Below the pieces are notes generated by a model, which was given only the letters and a program-made list of their open reading frames with translations, was not told the origin of the DNA and ran no database searches. A stretch of DNA of 64,000 nucleotides from NCBI GenBank assembly GCA_002104905.1, contig MCFE01000194.1:62001-126000 (forward strand), in the 5' to 3' direction. Numbering within the stretch: position 1 is the first letter of the stretch; each line of letters opens with the position of its first letter. Positions 1 to 10,829 of this stretch are shown piece after piece. Made by a program: the position numbers and the translations under genes. Source of the DNA: Basidiobolus meristosporus CBS 931.73. Lineage: Eukaryota > Basidiobolomycota > Basidiobolomycetes > Basidiobolales > Basidiobolaceae.

Positions 1-1570
1 TCCATATTGAATGGTGTAGAAGGTGGCTTGTGACCATGAGAAATCCAGCAAATCTTGGTAGAGTTTTCCTGATAATAATTAGTTGCTTGTTGCACCCAAC
101 CCAAATTTGCATTACTTAACTGATTACCCATGCATTGGGTTACTTAGCTTCTTAATACCATAGGCATAGGTGTCTACATGTGCACATTTGTCCTCTATTC
201 TTCAGCTCTTTCTGGCTGTCCTCCAAGTGCCAACTCATCACATCCATGACAGACTTGAAGGTAATATTCTTGATGAGTTGGTACATGGTATTACCTGCAA
301 ATTGACTTGTCTTCCTATCTCCCCACACATCTGTTTCACAGGAAACTCCCAAGAGGTGAAGCAAGGCCCAATATTCTCCACACACTGTGCAAGATGGAGT
401 AGAGAATGGACACAGTAGCAGCAGAGATGTATGTGGTCAGCTTTATTTTTGTAATACAGTTGCTCAAATCCTGTCACAAACTCCTCACAAAACAGCTGTT
501 GATGCATGAAGCTGGCATTTGTGATCTGCATATGGATAAATATTCCTCCAATGTCCACATATGACTCCCAATGCTTCAAATGTACTCTTGGTAGGAATGG
601 CTTCAGAGCACCACTTGAATAAGTACATATCTAGTTCATCCAGTCTTTGCATTTTTATTATTGTATATGAGTATGAATATTGATTGGAGCCCATGAGAAG
701 TACACAGGGTAGTTGATACTCTGTAATATCTTGCCAATTCTTTCAAATTTCTCTGGTATCTTGAAGGGCTCATTAAGCTTGAAATGCCCCATGTACAACT
801 TGGTCTTCAGTATAGGTATATTTTTGAAAAGCAAATGCATTGCTCCCAGTGAAAAGCTTTTGTTCCAACAGACACCTGCTATCTTCAGTATCTCTGGTTT
901 CTATTCTGGCCAGTTGCTTATAGCCTGCCAGCTTTGCTGCAATTGCATGCTTATTTCTGTACATTCTCTCTGTGAAAAGATAATGTTATTAGTGCTGGTG
1001 TTTAGGTAATGACAATGTGTATGAGTTATGGAATAAATCTGCTGGATCTTATGCATTTAACAGGAACACCATCCACTGTGCCCAGATAACCTGCTATCTT
1101 GCTGATGGCTGGGGTATCTCCAATGCAGATAATAATATGCGCTTTATCATGATGGCATTTACCATTATCCCAATGTAAAGCATTCAAAATTCATCCAGCA
1201 ATGGATACAGTAGCTATCCCGGTTGGATGGTGATTTGGGCCCAGATACCAGTGAGACTATCAACAGATTATTGCTCTGATACTGTAGGATGGGTGGCAGA
1301 TTCAAATTGATGAGAATCCGTGGCCAGCAGAATATGCTGGTAGAGTATTTCTTTAATCAGAATCCATCAAGTGCTAAAGCAAAGGCATGGTCATACATAC
1401 TTTTAAAGTAGCCCTTGCTTCTTAGCTGATTGTAATGTTTGCCATCAAATATATTTGATATATTTGTGCTTGATTGATACTGAGTGTGGTACTGTATAGC
1501 TTTGCAATATTTCTTGGACTGCATCAGCTTCCTCAGACAGTCTATGACCAGAATATATCCATAGTGTGAG
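1..1570 (-). mobile_element. Decayed CACTA/tnp2-type DNA transposase, C-terminal half
   Basis: On the minus strand, short blocks separated by stops and frameshifts read like the C-terminal half of a tnp2 (CACTA superfamily) transposase. Around 1170-1030 is a block resembling the family's 'D-x-P-A-A-R-K-x-A-G-F-x-G' stretch (here IPQPSARIAGYLGTVDG). At 830-690 is a block with KFERIGKILQSINYP, and at about 430-250 a block with HSLLHLAQCVENIGPC followed by a W-x-F-P motif. The same order of blocks recurs at 35.1-35.9, 44.2-46.9, 19.9-21.9 and 49.2-49.7 kb, which is the main support for one element family. No intact frame remains. The element runs off the left edge, and its other end was cut when the gypsy element at about 1.57 kb came next to it. 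Assignment to tnp2 is from motif memory, not a search. Confidence 0.55.
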
Positions 1571-1572
1571 CA

Positions 1573-3798
1573 ATGTTTGCCCCCAATGGTGGTGAATTCC
1601 TGTCCAGTACTGCTCACCAAGAAAGAATTGCCTTCAACATCATCAACTCACCAGTCTATCCTAGTGTGCTTGGAAGCTCATGGCTCAGCTACCACAATCC
1701 AAGTATTGATTGGAAATCCAAGATCCTGTCATTCACCAGATCCCACCAAGTCAACTCCATGAAATCTTCAGACCCTAATAACTGTGAAAAGACTGTTCCC
1801 AACAGTTCAACAGCCCAAGATACCTTGCCAGCTGAAGGGGCCCCCTCAGCAAACATACCAGCTAAGTACCAAGAGTTTGCCCATGTCTTTGACAAGATGA
1901 AAGCAGAACTCCTCCCTGGCCATCGGCCTTATGACTGCCCTATTGACCTTAAAGATGGAAAAGTCCCTCCATTTGGCCCAATATATAACCTCTCCCAGCC
2001 GGAGTTGAAAGAACTCCATGGTTATATTGAAGATAACCTCCAGAAGGGTTTTATTCAGCACTCCAAATCACCTGCTGGAGCCCCAATCATCTTTGTCAAG
2101 AAGAAGGATGGCACCCTCAGAATGTGTGTGGACTACTGTGCTTTGAATAAGATCACAGTCAAGAATTGCTACCCCCTGCCCCTGATCAACACACTGTTGG
2201 ATCAGCTATCTGCTGCCCAAGTCTTAACCAAGATTGACTTGAGAGGAGCTTACAATCTTGTCAGAATCAAGCCTGGTGATGAATGGAAAACTGCCTTTTG
2301 CACAAGATATGGTCACTTTGAGTACAAAGTAATGCCATTTGGCCTCACCAATGCCCCTGCTGTGTTTCAACACCTCATGAATGACATATTCCGTGAATAC
2401 CTTTACCAGTTTGTGGTAATCTACCTTGATGATATTCTCATATACTCCAAGAGTGAAGATGAACATGATGAACATGTCAAGAAAGTATTGAGAAAACCAG
2501 ACTCTGCTGGTCTCTATGCCAAGCTAGAGAAGTGTGAATTTGACCAGAGAGAAGTGGAATTTCTTGGTTACCTCATCAGCCCTGAGGGAACAAGAATGAA
2601 CTGAAAGAAAGTTGACTCAGTCCAATCCAGGAAAACTCCAAGCTCAGTCAAGGAAGTACAGACCTTCCTGGGATTTGCCAACTTCTATTGCAGGTTCATA
2701 GCCAACTACTCCAAGATAGTCACCCCTCTGACAAAGCTTACCCAGAAGAACACACCTTTTGGCTGGAATGAGGAGCAATCCAGCTCATTCAACCAACTCA
2801 AGAAAACTTTCCTGAAGGCCCCCCTGCTTGCCCACCCTGACCTTGAGAAGCAATTCATAGTGGAGCCTGATGCTTCTGATTTTGCCCTTGGTGCCGTACT
2901 CTCCCAGTATGATGAGGACTATGTGTTGCACCCCATTGCATTCTACTCTCAGAAGTTTTCCCCTGCAGAGATCAACTATGATATCTATGATAAGGAGTTG
3001 CTTGCCATCATTGTAGCCTTTGAGCAATGGAGACACTACCTGGACGGTGCAAAACACAAAATCAAAGTCTTCTGTGACCATAAGAACCTCAGGTACTTTG
3101 CAACTTCCAAAGTACTAAACCTGAAACAAGCCAGATGGTCACTCTTCCTGTCCAGCTTTGACTTTACTATCACCTATAGACCTGGTGCAAAGCAAGGAAA
3201 GCCTGATGCCCTGTCCAGAAAAAAGGAATATGCCCTGGAAGAGGGAGATGATGCCTGTTGGCATATGGAACACCCATTGCTGAGCAAGAAACATTTGGAG
3301 ATTCTTGCCACCCAGTCCTCAAGTCTTGTCATCCCTTCATTCCTTGTAGGAATATCAGAATCCCAAGCCTCTGATATGACTTCCAGCACTCTCAAGAAAT
3401 ATCTGGAATCCCCAGTTGGGCCCCCTCCCAAGTTCCCAAACATCCAGAACCTGCATTTGGTAGACAACCTCATCTACCACAAGCAGCAGCTTTATGTCCC
3501 AGACCTTGCCACCCAGCTAGACATCATTAAGTCTTGGCATGATTCAATGGCTGCAAGCCACTTTGGTACTGCCAAAACCTTGAATGCTATCAAAAGAGAT
3601 TTCTGGTGGCTTAGAATGATAACTCTTATCAAAGAGTACATTCTGACTTGTGATATTTGCAACCATGCAAACCAGCCAGACACCAGCCCTATGGACTGCT
3701 TCAGCCTTTGCCTATCCCAGAACACCAATGGAGATCTATATCTATGGACTTCATTACTGACCTCCCTGAGTCATGTGGCTTCAATGCTATACTTGTAG
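1573..3798 (+). pseudogene. gypsy-1 pol: protease tail, reverse transcriptase, RNase H
   Basis: The frame opens in the last part of the aspartic protease ([16 protein letters not shown]) and runs through a Ty3-type reverse transcriptase. Visible landmarks are the finger motif [15 protein letters not shown] at about 2090-2140, [10 protein letters not shown] with the first catalytic Asp, MPFGLTNAP, and the intact catalytic box YLDDILIYS near 2425. TGA at 2602-2604 interrupts the frame, which then continues unchanged through the connection domain (FLGFANFY) and RNase H (VEPDASDFALGAVLS at about 2860; DALSRK near 3210). The integrase HHCC zinc finger begins in the same frame (WHDSMAASHFG ... CDICNHAN, about 3537-3670). 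Near 3690-3700 the reading passes to another frame. Normally this is one Gag-Pol polyprotein, so this is a broken copy. Confidence 0.9.
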
Positions 3799-4550
3799 TG
3801 GCTGACCAGCTGACCAAGATGGCTCACTTTATCCCTTGCTGTAAGAGAACTGATGCAAAAGACACTGCTGCATTAGTCCGGAAGAATATTTTCCACCTTC
3901 ATGGTATCCCCAGTGATATTGTGTCAGATAGAGGCCCACATTTTGTGTCCAAGTTTTGGAAACAGTTCATGCAATACCTTGGTGTTCAAGGCAAGCTCTC
4001 TACTGCCTTCCATCCACAGCCTGATGGCCAGACTGAAAGAATCAACCAGATTGTAGAGCAATACCTCTGGTGCTATATCAATTACCAGCAAGACAATTGG
4101 GTTGATCTACTCCCTGTTGCTGAGTTTGCCTACAACAATTCAAGCCATAGTGCAACTGGTTTTACACCATTCTATGCTAACTATGGATTCCACACTCAGT
4201 TTGATATCCAGATTCCAACAAACCCAATGAGCACACATTTGGCTGAACATGCCCAAGCAATCCAGGACATCCAGAATACCCTCAAGGAAGAACTATCCTT
4301 AGCTCAGAAAAGCTACAAGAAATTTGCCAATCTAAAACGGCCTCACAGCCCCAATCTTAATGAAGGAGATTCTGTATGGTTGCTCAGAAGAAACATCAGC
4401 ACCAACCGCCCTTGTGACAAGTTGGATTTCAAGAAATTTGGTCCCTTCAAGATCGAGAAGAAGCTTAGCCCTATAGTATATCAGCTACAGTTACCAGCAA
4501 GTATGAAAATCCATGATACTTTCCATGTGTCCCTCCTGGAGCCGTATTGA
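3657..4550 (+). pseudogene. gypsy-1 integrase (DDE core)
   Basis: This is the continuation of pol after a frameshift. It reads as a retroviral-type integrase core with the D-D-E catalytic triad visible: Asp in MDFITDLPES, Asp in VSDRGPHF, and Glu in QTERINQIV after the FHPQPDGQ motif. The C-terminal part has the GPF-like module (KKFGPFKIEKK) typical of gypsy integrases and ends in HDTFHVSLLEPY with a TGA at 4548-4550. In related chromoviruses this motif is followed directly by the chromodomain, so the stop is probably a mutation. Integrase inserts the cDNA into the host chromosome; the broken frame makes this copy unlikely to do so. Confidence 0.88.
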
Positions 4551-4825
4551 AGGAACACCTTGCCAAACTGGCAAGAAACAAAGCACCAAGCCATCCAGGT
4601 TGACCAACATCAAGAATTTGAAGTTAAACAGATTCTAGACTCCAAGTATATCTGGTCAAAGCTGACTACTTAGTAGACTGGATTGGTTATGGTCCAAGTG
4701 ACCAAACATGGGAACCAGCTACCCATCTCACTAATTGTCAAGAACTAGTTACCCAGTTCCACCAGCAATATCCTGCAAAACCTGCCCCAAAGGGAAACAG
4801 AGCTTTGCCTGGAAGAGGAGAATAG
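4551..4825 (+). pseudogene. gypsy-1 chromodomain remnant
   Basis: After the stop at the end of the integrase frame, the sequence still codes for a chromodomain. EFEVKQILDSK is in the same frame, then after a small frameshift comes DYLVDWIGYGPSDQTWEPA, followed by a helix (ELVTQFHQQYP) and a basic tail ending in GRGE and a TAG. The Y-L-V-x-W-x-G-Y ... T-W-E-P pattern is the family signature. Chromodomains at the C-terminus of integrase direct chromoviruses to histone-marked heterochromatin, which agrees with the element lying in a dense repeat block. Confidence 0.85.
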
Positions 4826-5343
4826 TGTCATGATCATATGACAACCATGAGCACCCATGCCAAGTTTCAGCTTCCTAGCTCAATTTCTAAGAGATTCCTG
4901 CTGGAACCTTCTACCACCTTCCAGAAAGTTCCTGACCATTCCAAACCATTGTTACACAATGGAACATTCCATGGAAGCTTTCCATTGTATATTTCATAGT
5001 CCAGTACCATATATGGAAATACCAGGTCACATGACTTAGTCATATGACCTAGTCACATGTTCAGGTGACCCAATCCATTTCCCCATCCTGTCTTGGTGCC
5101 TTGCCTTCTATATTATTATCCCCAGCACATTGCTGTGTCTCACCCCACAACCCCATTAGTATTAGCTAATATCTCTTGGCATCAGTACAACCAAAAAGTA
5201 TATATAGTCCTATCCCCCCTTAAGCATTCCTCAGTCTGATAAACACAGGTCTTGAATAAACAGCCTTGCCTTGGAAATCCGCCTTGCCTTGTTGATCCAC
5301 ACCTAAGTCCTTTCCTGGTCCTGCCTTGTGTCTATTCATAACA
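4826..5343 (+). repeat. gypsy-1 3' LTR
   Basis: About 518 bp starting TGTCATGATCATATGAC and ending TCATAACA, preceded by a purine-rich tract. Near its 3' side it has a TATATA stretch (about 5199-5205) and GAATAAACAGCC (about 5254), usable as promoter and polyadenylation signals. No second copy lies in the window, so the boundaries come from the TG...CA termini and the end of coding sequence only. Confidence 0.7.
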
Positions 5344-5604
5344 CTAGTTGGTAAGTTGCAAGTGGACATTCTCTGATGATCTTGAATGGTCCTGTCCATT
5401 GTGGCTCAAACTTCTTCCAAGTGTTGTTTCTTAGTAATACAAAGTTCCCAACTGTCAATGCTTCTGGTGCTATAGTCTTATCAAACCTCTGCATCATCTT
5501 TTCTGCACTTTGAGATAGCTTGGTCTGTGCCTCTTGACATCTTTGTTCCAGTTGCTGGTGTCTACTTAGCTAAGTTCATCTTCTAAGGTGTCTGTAAGCT
5601 TTGG

Positions 5605-6171
5605 TTATGTGAGATCTCCCAGAATCCTTGGTTCACATCCATACACTAAGTCAAATGGCAATTGCTGGGTGGTGTTGTGTACTCTGACTCTGCATTCAAG
5701 GAGTGCGTGGTCTATATACTCATCCCATCTACTGACAATTACATTTGCATACTTGGTAAGCATTTTTCCAAATAATCCATTAAACCGTTCAATGACTCCA
5801 TTAGTTCTGGGGTGATATGCCAAGGTTTTCAAGTGTTTGATCTGCTGCATTTGCAGGTAAGCTTCCAATGTCTTTGCCATAAAGTTTGCACCTCTATCAG
5901 ATAGAATCTCTGCAGGGCATCCAAACTTCATAAGGATTTCATGGTAGATGAAACTTCCAACTTCTTGTTCACTGGCTATAGGTACAACTTTAGCCACTGG
6001 CCATTTTGTGGCATGGTCAATAGCTACTAAGATCCAACAGTTGCATTTCCTTGTAGTTGGCAGTCTTTCAATAAAGTCAATTCCCCATCTTTCAAATGGT
6101 CTTACAGGCTCCAAGGGAAATATTTGGGAATTTTCTGTGGTTGGCCTTGGTTGATTTGGCAATGTGGGCAT
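5605..6171 (-). pseudogene. gypsy-2 integrase
   Basis: A 188-codon open stretch encoding the integrase core. The catalytic triad is visible: Asp in WGIDFIERLP, Asp in LSDRGANF and Glu in GVIERFNGLFG (after YHPRTN). Upstream on the minus strand (about 6220-6160) is the rest of the zinc finger (CPHCQI), in a broken frame. Downstream the frame ends at LGDLT and only fragments follow to the gypsy-1 LTR. No chromodomain was seen. It belongs to the same element as the RNase H block at 6342-7016. Confidence 0.85.
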
Positions 6172-6341
6172 GTTTTCACTAGCTTCTCAATGTCTTGTTT
6201 CATTCTGGGCCACCATGCTCTGGCTTTCACAAGACTATAGGTTCCTTCAATTCCAAGATGTCCATATTCATTGTGTAGCATATGTATTAAATCCAGGCAA
6301 GAAACATAAGGGCAATACGCAATATGGCTTCCATCAACAAT

Positions 6342-7016
6342 TTAGTAGAGTGTTTCATGTTGTACTACAAATTTGCTGGCTTCATCCCGGATTATCTTCT
6401 TGATATCTTTATCCACCTCATTAGGAATGGCTTGGTCTTTGAAGTATTTTGGTAATAGGCTAGGCCAATCTGATTTATGCACCAAGTTGAGTTGTTGTAC
6501 TTGATCTAATCTTGATAAGGCATTAGTAACCATGTTGTTTTTTCCAGGGCTGTAGACAAACTCCAAGTCAAATTGCTGAAAGCATTCACTCCATCTTGTC
6601 ATTCTTCTGGATAGAACCTTCTGAGTGAATATATACCTCAGTGAGGCATGATCAGTCTTTACAGTGCATTTGACTCCTTCAATATAGCATCTCCATGTCT
6701 TCAGGCAGTGTATTATAGCAAGCATCTCCTTCTCATGCACAGGATAGTCTTGTTCTGCTGAGTTCAGTTTCTTGGACTCAAAGGCAACAGGGCAGTCTTT
6801 TCCCTTGTGTTCTTGGCTTAGTACTCCACCAATTGCATAATCTGAAGCATCTGTGCACAGGGTAAACTCTTTTCTGAAGTCAGGTATTCTTAAGCTTGGC
6901 AGCTTAGCAAGTTCATTCTTAAGTGTCTGAAATGCAGTCTCACAGGCTATGTCCCACTTGTAGGTCTTGTCTTTCTTGAGGATATCCGTTAAAGGGGGCT
7001 TACTCCTGGAAGACAC
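6342..7016 (-). pseudogene. gypsy-2 connection and RNase H domain
   Basis: A 224-codon frame reading from the region just after the reverse transcriptase (KPPLTDILKKDK, WDIACETAFQTLK) into RNase H (FTLCTDASDYAIGGVLSQ, then YPVHEKEMLAII and the terminal ALSRLDQ). The key acidic residues TDAS, E in HEKEM and D in VKTDHASL are present. Its 5' end joins directly to the truncated reverse transcriptase of the neighbouring frame, so the palm's second half with YxDD is absent. The RNase H would have removed RNA from the RNA-DNA hybrid. Confidence 0.85.
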
Positions 7017-8028
7017 TCTGCATCAGGGTCATGAATGTTGCAGGGGCATTGGTAAGGCCAAAACTCATGACTAAGTACTCATAATGTCCATATTGGGTCC
7101 TGAATGCTGTCTTAGGGATGTCATCTGGTTTCATGCTAATCTGATTGTATCCTGACATGAGGTCAATCTTGCTGAATATGGTGGTTCTATTAAGTTGGTC
7201 CAAAAGCTCATCAATCCAAGGTATGGGGTACTTATTCTTGATGGTAACTGAGTTCAGGGCTCTGTAGTCAATGCTAAGTTCACTTGTCCCACACATACTG
7301 GAATTGACCAAGTTGAAATCCAGCCTGGCAGGTAATAGCTCATAGGTCTTGTTGTCTTTTTGGATCTGAGTAGTGTGAGTACTCCAGTTGATTGATGGAT
7401 CACAACAAAATAGCCAGGTTTTTCCAAGTACAACATCAAACTTGCAGTTCCCAAATATATTAGCCTGTAGGTCTTTGTCATAGTCATTGATCCTCATTCT
7501 TACTGGCTGAGTAATACGGTTGATTATGTGAGAGTTCCCATCAGCTGTGGAGACTGAAGTTGATTTGGTAGGCTCCAAGTTGATTCCAGCTTTCAAAGCA
7601 AATTGTTCTGACATGTATTCATGTGATGCTCCTGAGTCAATTATAATTTTGGCAGGTACTCCATTGATTACTCCATTTAAGTACAATAACTTCCCTGAGT
7701 TTGAGGTCATTTGGGACAAGTACTCTTCTGTCATATGAAAGGTGAGTTCCAAGTCTTCTTCAAGCCCATCCTCCACATTACTGTATTCATAGGACTCAAT
7801 TTGCTTGAAGATTCTTGTTAGCTGGTGTCCATTTCTTCTCTGGGGGCAGTACTTTGAGATGCATCCTTGCTGGTGGCAATTGAAACAAAGTTCTTTTTTC
7901 CTGCATTCTTCTGAGGTGGGGCTCTTCTGCATAGCATCTATTTCCATTGGTACTGCTTCTGACTGTCTTCTTTCATAATGATTGTAGCCTTTCTGATTAG
8001 TCACTGTAGGCTTCCCAACTCCAAACAT
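7000..8028 (-). pseudogene. gypsy-2 zinc knuckle, protease and truncated reverse transcriptase
   Basis: A 342-codon frame. A zinc knuckle near residue 47 reads [14 protein letters not shown]: the spacing is that of CCHC, but the histidine is replaced by Cys. The aspartic protease follows with [12 protein letters not shown]. The reverse transcriptase starts at [17 protein letters not shown], includes [13 protein letters not shown] with the first catalytic Asp and [12 protein letters not shown], and then ends at LMQSVFQE. In intact elements the YxDD box follows about ten to fifteen residues later; here the sequence jumps to the connection domain of the next frame. A shorter section between about residue 235 and 260 also looks compressed, with the protease tail ([12 protein letters not shown]) meeting the reverse transcriptase directly. 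Confidence 0.87.
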
Positions 8029-8243
8029 AGCTGAGTCATATTTAATGGCAATCTTGATGGCTTCTTCAATAGTCTGAGGTCTTCAATAATTCACATTGTT
8101 GCAAGTTCTTTCTTTCAACCCATCAATAAAGTATTCAACTTGATCCAGGGGGTCCATTCTTTTGATTTGTCCAAGTAGACATCTATACTCATAGATGTAT
8201 GCTTGAACCATTCCTTTCTGTCTGAATGCCTTTAACTTCCTTC

Positions 8244-8654
8244 TTAGTGTGTCTGCTGGTGTGGAGGTTCAAAAGCATCCTGAAGTTCCAACACATACTC
8301 ATCCCAGGTAGAGATAGTAGAGCATCCCATCATAGTGGCTGACCTGATCTTGTTGTGATACCACTGTAAAGCTGCATCTGCCAGGTAAGAAGCTGCATAA
8401 TGCAACTTGCTTTCTGGAGCAATTCCTTTAGCCTTAAAAGCTTCTTCAATCTGAGAGAGCCAAGTTCCCCAGTTTTCATTGACTCTGCCTTGGTACCGGT
8501 TGACCTTCACACTAAAGTTGCTCTTGACAGGGCTTTGCTGGCTCTGAGCCATGGTAGTCATTCCTTGTTGCTGTTGGCTGAGGATCTGGAGTAACTGTTG
8601 CTGTTGGGCCAGGATTTGCTGCATGGCATTCTTCCATTCTTGATTGTCCAACAT
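8244..8654 (-). pseudogene. gypsy-2 gag (capsid region)
   Basis: A 136-codon frame starting MLDNQEWKNAMQQ, with a Gln-rich coiled-coil-like start (QQQQLLQILSQQQQ) followed by a Ty3-type capsid segment (WLSQIEEAFKAKGI, AASYLADAALQWY). The frame breaks at 8244. Capsid sequence continues in other frames to about 8040 (for example the DELDPLDQ-type stretch seen near 8150). Gag packages the element RNA. The same Gln-rich start is recognisable in the decayed copy at 26.86-26.93 kb. Confidence 0.8.
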
Positions 8655-8702
8655 CTTGAGGGTGGTTTCTTCTTTCTTCAGGAGGGAGTTTTCTGATTAT
8701 TA

Positions 8703-8712
8703 CTGCTACCAA
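8703..8712 (-). promoter_or_regulatory. gypsy-2 primer-binding site
   Basis: Directly inside the LTR, the minus strand reads TTGGTAGCAG. TGG is the complement of a tRNA 3' CCA, and TGGTAGC matches the last seven bases of yeast initiator tRNA-Met (GCUACCA). This looks like a conventional tRNA 3'-end primer site, in contrast to the copia elements in this window. Confidence 0.6.
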
Positions 8713-9080
8713 TGTTACAAGTCTTGGTATAAGAGGTGTAGAGGAATAGGGAGTTTAGCTAGTATTGTATTCACTAAAACTTAAATTGATCTTTATTGAG
8801 GTTCCAGCAGCTCCTTATATACATTTTGCCAGATCAATTGCTGACTAATTGTATTTTGTAATGTAGGTTGTGGCTGATGACTCATTTGATTGCATCATCA
8901 TCACCCAATAAGATCCTACTTAATATATCTATTTCTGTCTGATAAGGATCTGCTGATTCAATTTCTGACAAATGCTTCTGATTTCATAGATAATACTGAT
9001 ATACTGATAACCTAAACATATGCTTATTGATTTGACTAAAACCTGATCTAACTTAAACATTCAAGCGGCAGATCATAACA
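8713..9080 (-). repeat. gypsy-2 5' LTR (368 bp)
   Basis: On the plus strand it starts TGTTACAAGTCTTGG and ends CAGATCATAACA. A second copy of the same length, with nearly the same sequence, lies at 17180-17547, which fixes both ends. The termini TGTTA/TAACA are inverted. Confidence 0.85.
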
Positions 9081-10521
9081 CAATCTTCCATTTGGTACTT
9101 CTGTAGTATATTTTACATATACTTGGACTTGATTAGTGTAGTAGTTGGTGCCTCTGTTTATGGAGAGCTTTATCCTTCAATAGTCACCTAGGTCTATCAT
9201 ATTGGACATCTTGAACTCCTTAGATAGGTTGGCTTTAGTCTCTTGCAATGGTTGAACAATATTTGTGGCTATAATAAGATCATCCACATATAGAGCTAAT
9301 AGTACTCTATTTGGTCTATCTGGCTGATAGTTTATACTGCAGCCAGCTGTACTCCTATCAAACCAAAGATTCTAAATAAAAATCTATTTTGCAGTTCCAG
9401 GCTCTTGGCAATTGGTTGAGTCCAAATATAGATTTTTTAAGCTAACAGACAAAATGGGGGTTATATTGCTCAGCAAATCTATCAGGCTGGTCCACATACC
9501 CTCCTCATCTAGCTCTCTATTCACAAAGGCAGCTTTTACATCCATTTGATGCACACAAAACCTATATTTAGCAGCAATAGCCAATATAATCTAGTGGAAT
9601 TACACTTGACTAATAGTGCAAAGGTATCAGTATAGCCAAGTTCTTTTGTTTAAGAGTGTTCTTTGGCCATAAGTCTTGTTTATATCTTACATCTGTAACA
9701 TCAACCTTGTATTTCTACTTGAATACCCATCTGCATCTAATTGATACTTAGTTGATTAGTAATTTGACTGAGTCCCAAATTTGATCCTTCATTAGGACCT
9801 GATACCCTTCAGTCATTGAATATCTCCAAGATTTTATCTGATGGCTATTCAGGACCTCTTTTACAGTCTGGGGCTCATCAATTTGAACTGAATAGGCATT
9901 GGCTAAGCTTGTGCCCTCATTTATATAGTTATTAGGGGTATTTCTGGTCTGGCTGGATCTCCTGGTTTGTGATACTGAAAAGATTGCTTCTGGGATATTG
10001 CTGGTTGCTGCTTCAGGCTAAACCATGGTTTTAGACTCTTCCAGAGTAAGAAAACTTGCTTTGCTCCGATTCAATTCTCACCATTAGTGGACTTGGGATC
10101 AGATTCTTGTCATCATCTGAAGAAATATTTTGTGAAAATCCCAAATTAGCATCAAACAACACATCCCTGGACTTGATCTGCTTAATTACCTTGCAATTGT
10201 CAAGTCTGTATATATTACTCTTGAGGCAGTAGCCCACAAATATGTATTTCACATTTTTTAGCTCAAGCGCTGATGATTTCCACGCAGTTTTGTGGCACAT
10301 GCTGTATGTTTAAATACTCTTGCTTATTATAATGAGATATGCAGCTGCAGCAACCAATTCTGCTCAAAAATCATAGGATAATCTTTTAATATGGATCATA
10401 GATCTTGCCATATGAATAACTCATCCATTATCAGGTTCTAGCACTCCATTTTGCTCTGGGGAGTATTGTACGGCAGTCTCTTCCTTTATCCCTTGTATTT
10501 TGCAGAAGTGGAAGAAGAGTT
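9081..10521 (-). mobile_element. Copia family A fragment (integrase to reverse transcriptase)
   Basis: The minus strand reads in the order late integrase (about 10520-10300), the spacer domain (10300-10031, including KNVKYIFVGYCLKSNIYRL) and reverse transcriptase. HQMDVKAAFVNRELDE is at about 9560-9510. The catalytic box LYVDDLII is intact near 9297-9270. Most of the frame is broken by stops. At 9081 it abuts the gypsy-2 LTR. The matching complete element is at 38.31-43.72 kb. Confidence 0.82.
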
Positions 10522-10746
10522 TTCCCTATGAAAAAAATTTTGTCCAGCAGGTAGATCTAATCTAGATCAGCTGTCAAGATCCCATCAGGAGACCACCATA
10601 ATACTCACAGCTTGGAATTAATATTCAGCCACACAATCTTATGATAGGATCACTATGGTGCTTTGCCAAAATTATGCCCAAGAAGAGTTGAAAAATATAA
10701 TGGTGTTTGTTTGGTGTTTTGCCAAGGGTGGCATGGCATTGTTGAG
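10522..10746. repeat. Unidentified ~225-bp interspersed repeat, copy 1
   Basis: Starts TTCCCTATGAAAAAAATTTT and ends near GGCATTGTTG. It is clearly related over its whole length to 35949-36167, and in part to 22382-22466 (a core like GGTGGATCTAATCTAGACCAG). In each case it adjoins copia A sequence. No coding capacity, TG...CA ends or poly(A) is visible. It could be a MITE or a remnant of an unknown LTR. Confidence 0.55.
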
Positions 10747-10792
10747 GTTCAAGTGTACTCTACAACTCTTTGAGTAGATCTAACCAGTTTTA

Positions 10793-10822
10793 TTATTATT
10801 GTTATTATTATTATATTAGTAT
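10793..10822. repeat. ATT microsatellite
   Basis: An imperfect (TTA)n/(ATT)n run marks the join between two copia A fragments. Confidence 0.8.
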
Positions 10823-10829
10823 CATGGAA

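Larger units (their letters stand above)
1573..5343 (+). mobile_element. 5'-truncated Ty3/gypsy chromovirus (gypsy-1) with 3' LTR
   Basis: A Metaviridae-type retrotransposon in the order protease tail, reverse transcriptase, RNase H, integrase, chromodomain, 3' LTR. Gag, most of the protease and the 5' LTR are missing. The internal end carries a purine-rich tract (GGAAGAGGAGAATAG) just before the LTR, which fits a polypurine tract. The coding part has only one nonsense codon (TGA at 2602-2604), one frameshift near 3.7 kb and two breaks around the chromodomain, so it is one of the less decayed elements here. Its left end abuts a tnp2 remnant and its right end abuts the 3' end of gypsy-2. Confidence 0.9.
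5344..9080 (-). mobile_element. Ty3/gypsy element (gypsy-2), internally deleted, 5' LTR kept
   Basis: Read on the minus strand: LTR 9080-8713, primer-binding site, gag, zinc knuckle plus protease plus reverse transcriptase, RNase H, integrase; then the element stops where the gypsy-1 LTR begins. The 3' LTR is missing. Between the two pol blocks at about 7.0 kb a deletion has removed the reverse-transcriptase catalytic box. Further remains of the same family are at 25.16-27.2 kb (internal region with LTR piece), 17.18-17.55 kb (LTR), and about 32.4-32.75 and 33.84-34.03 kb (LTR pieces). Confidence 0.88.
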
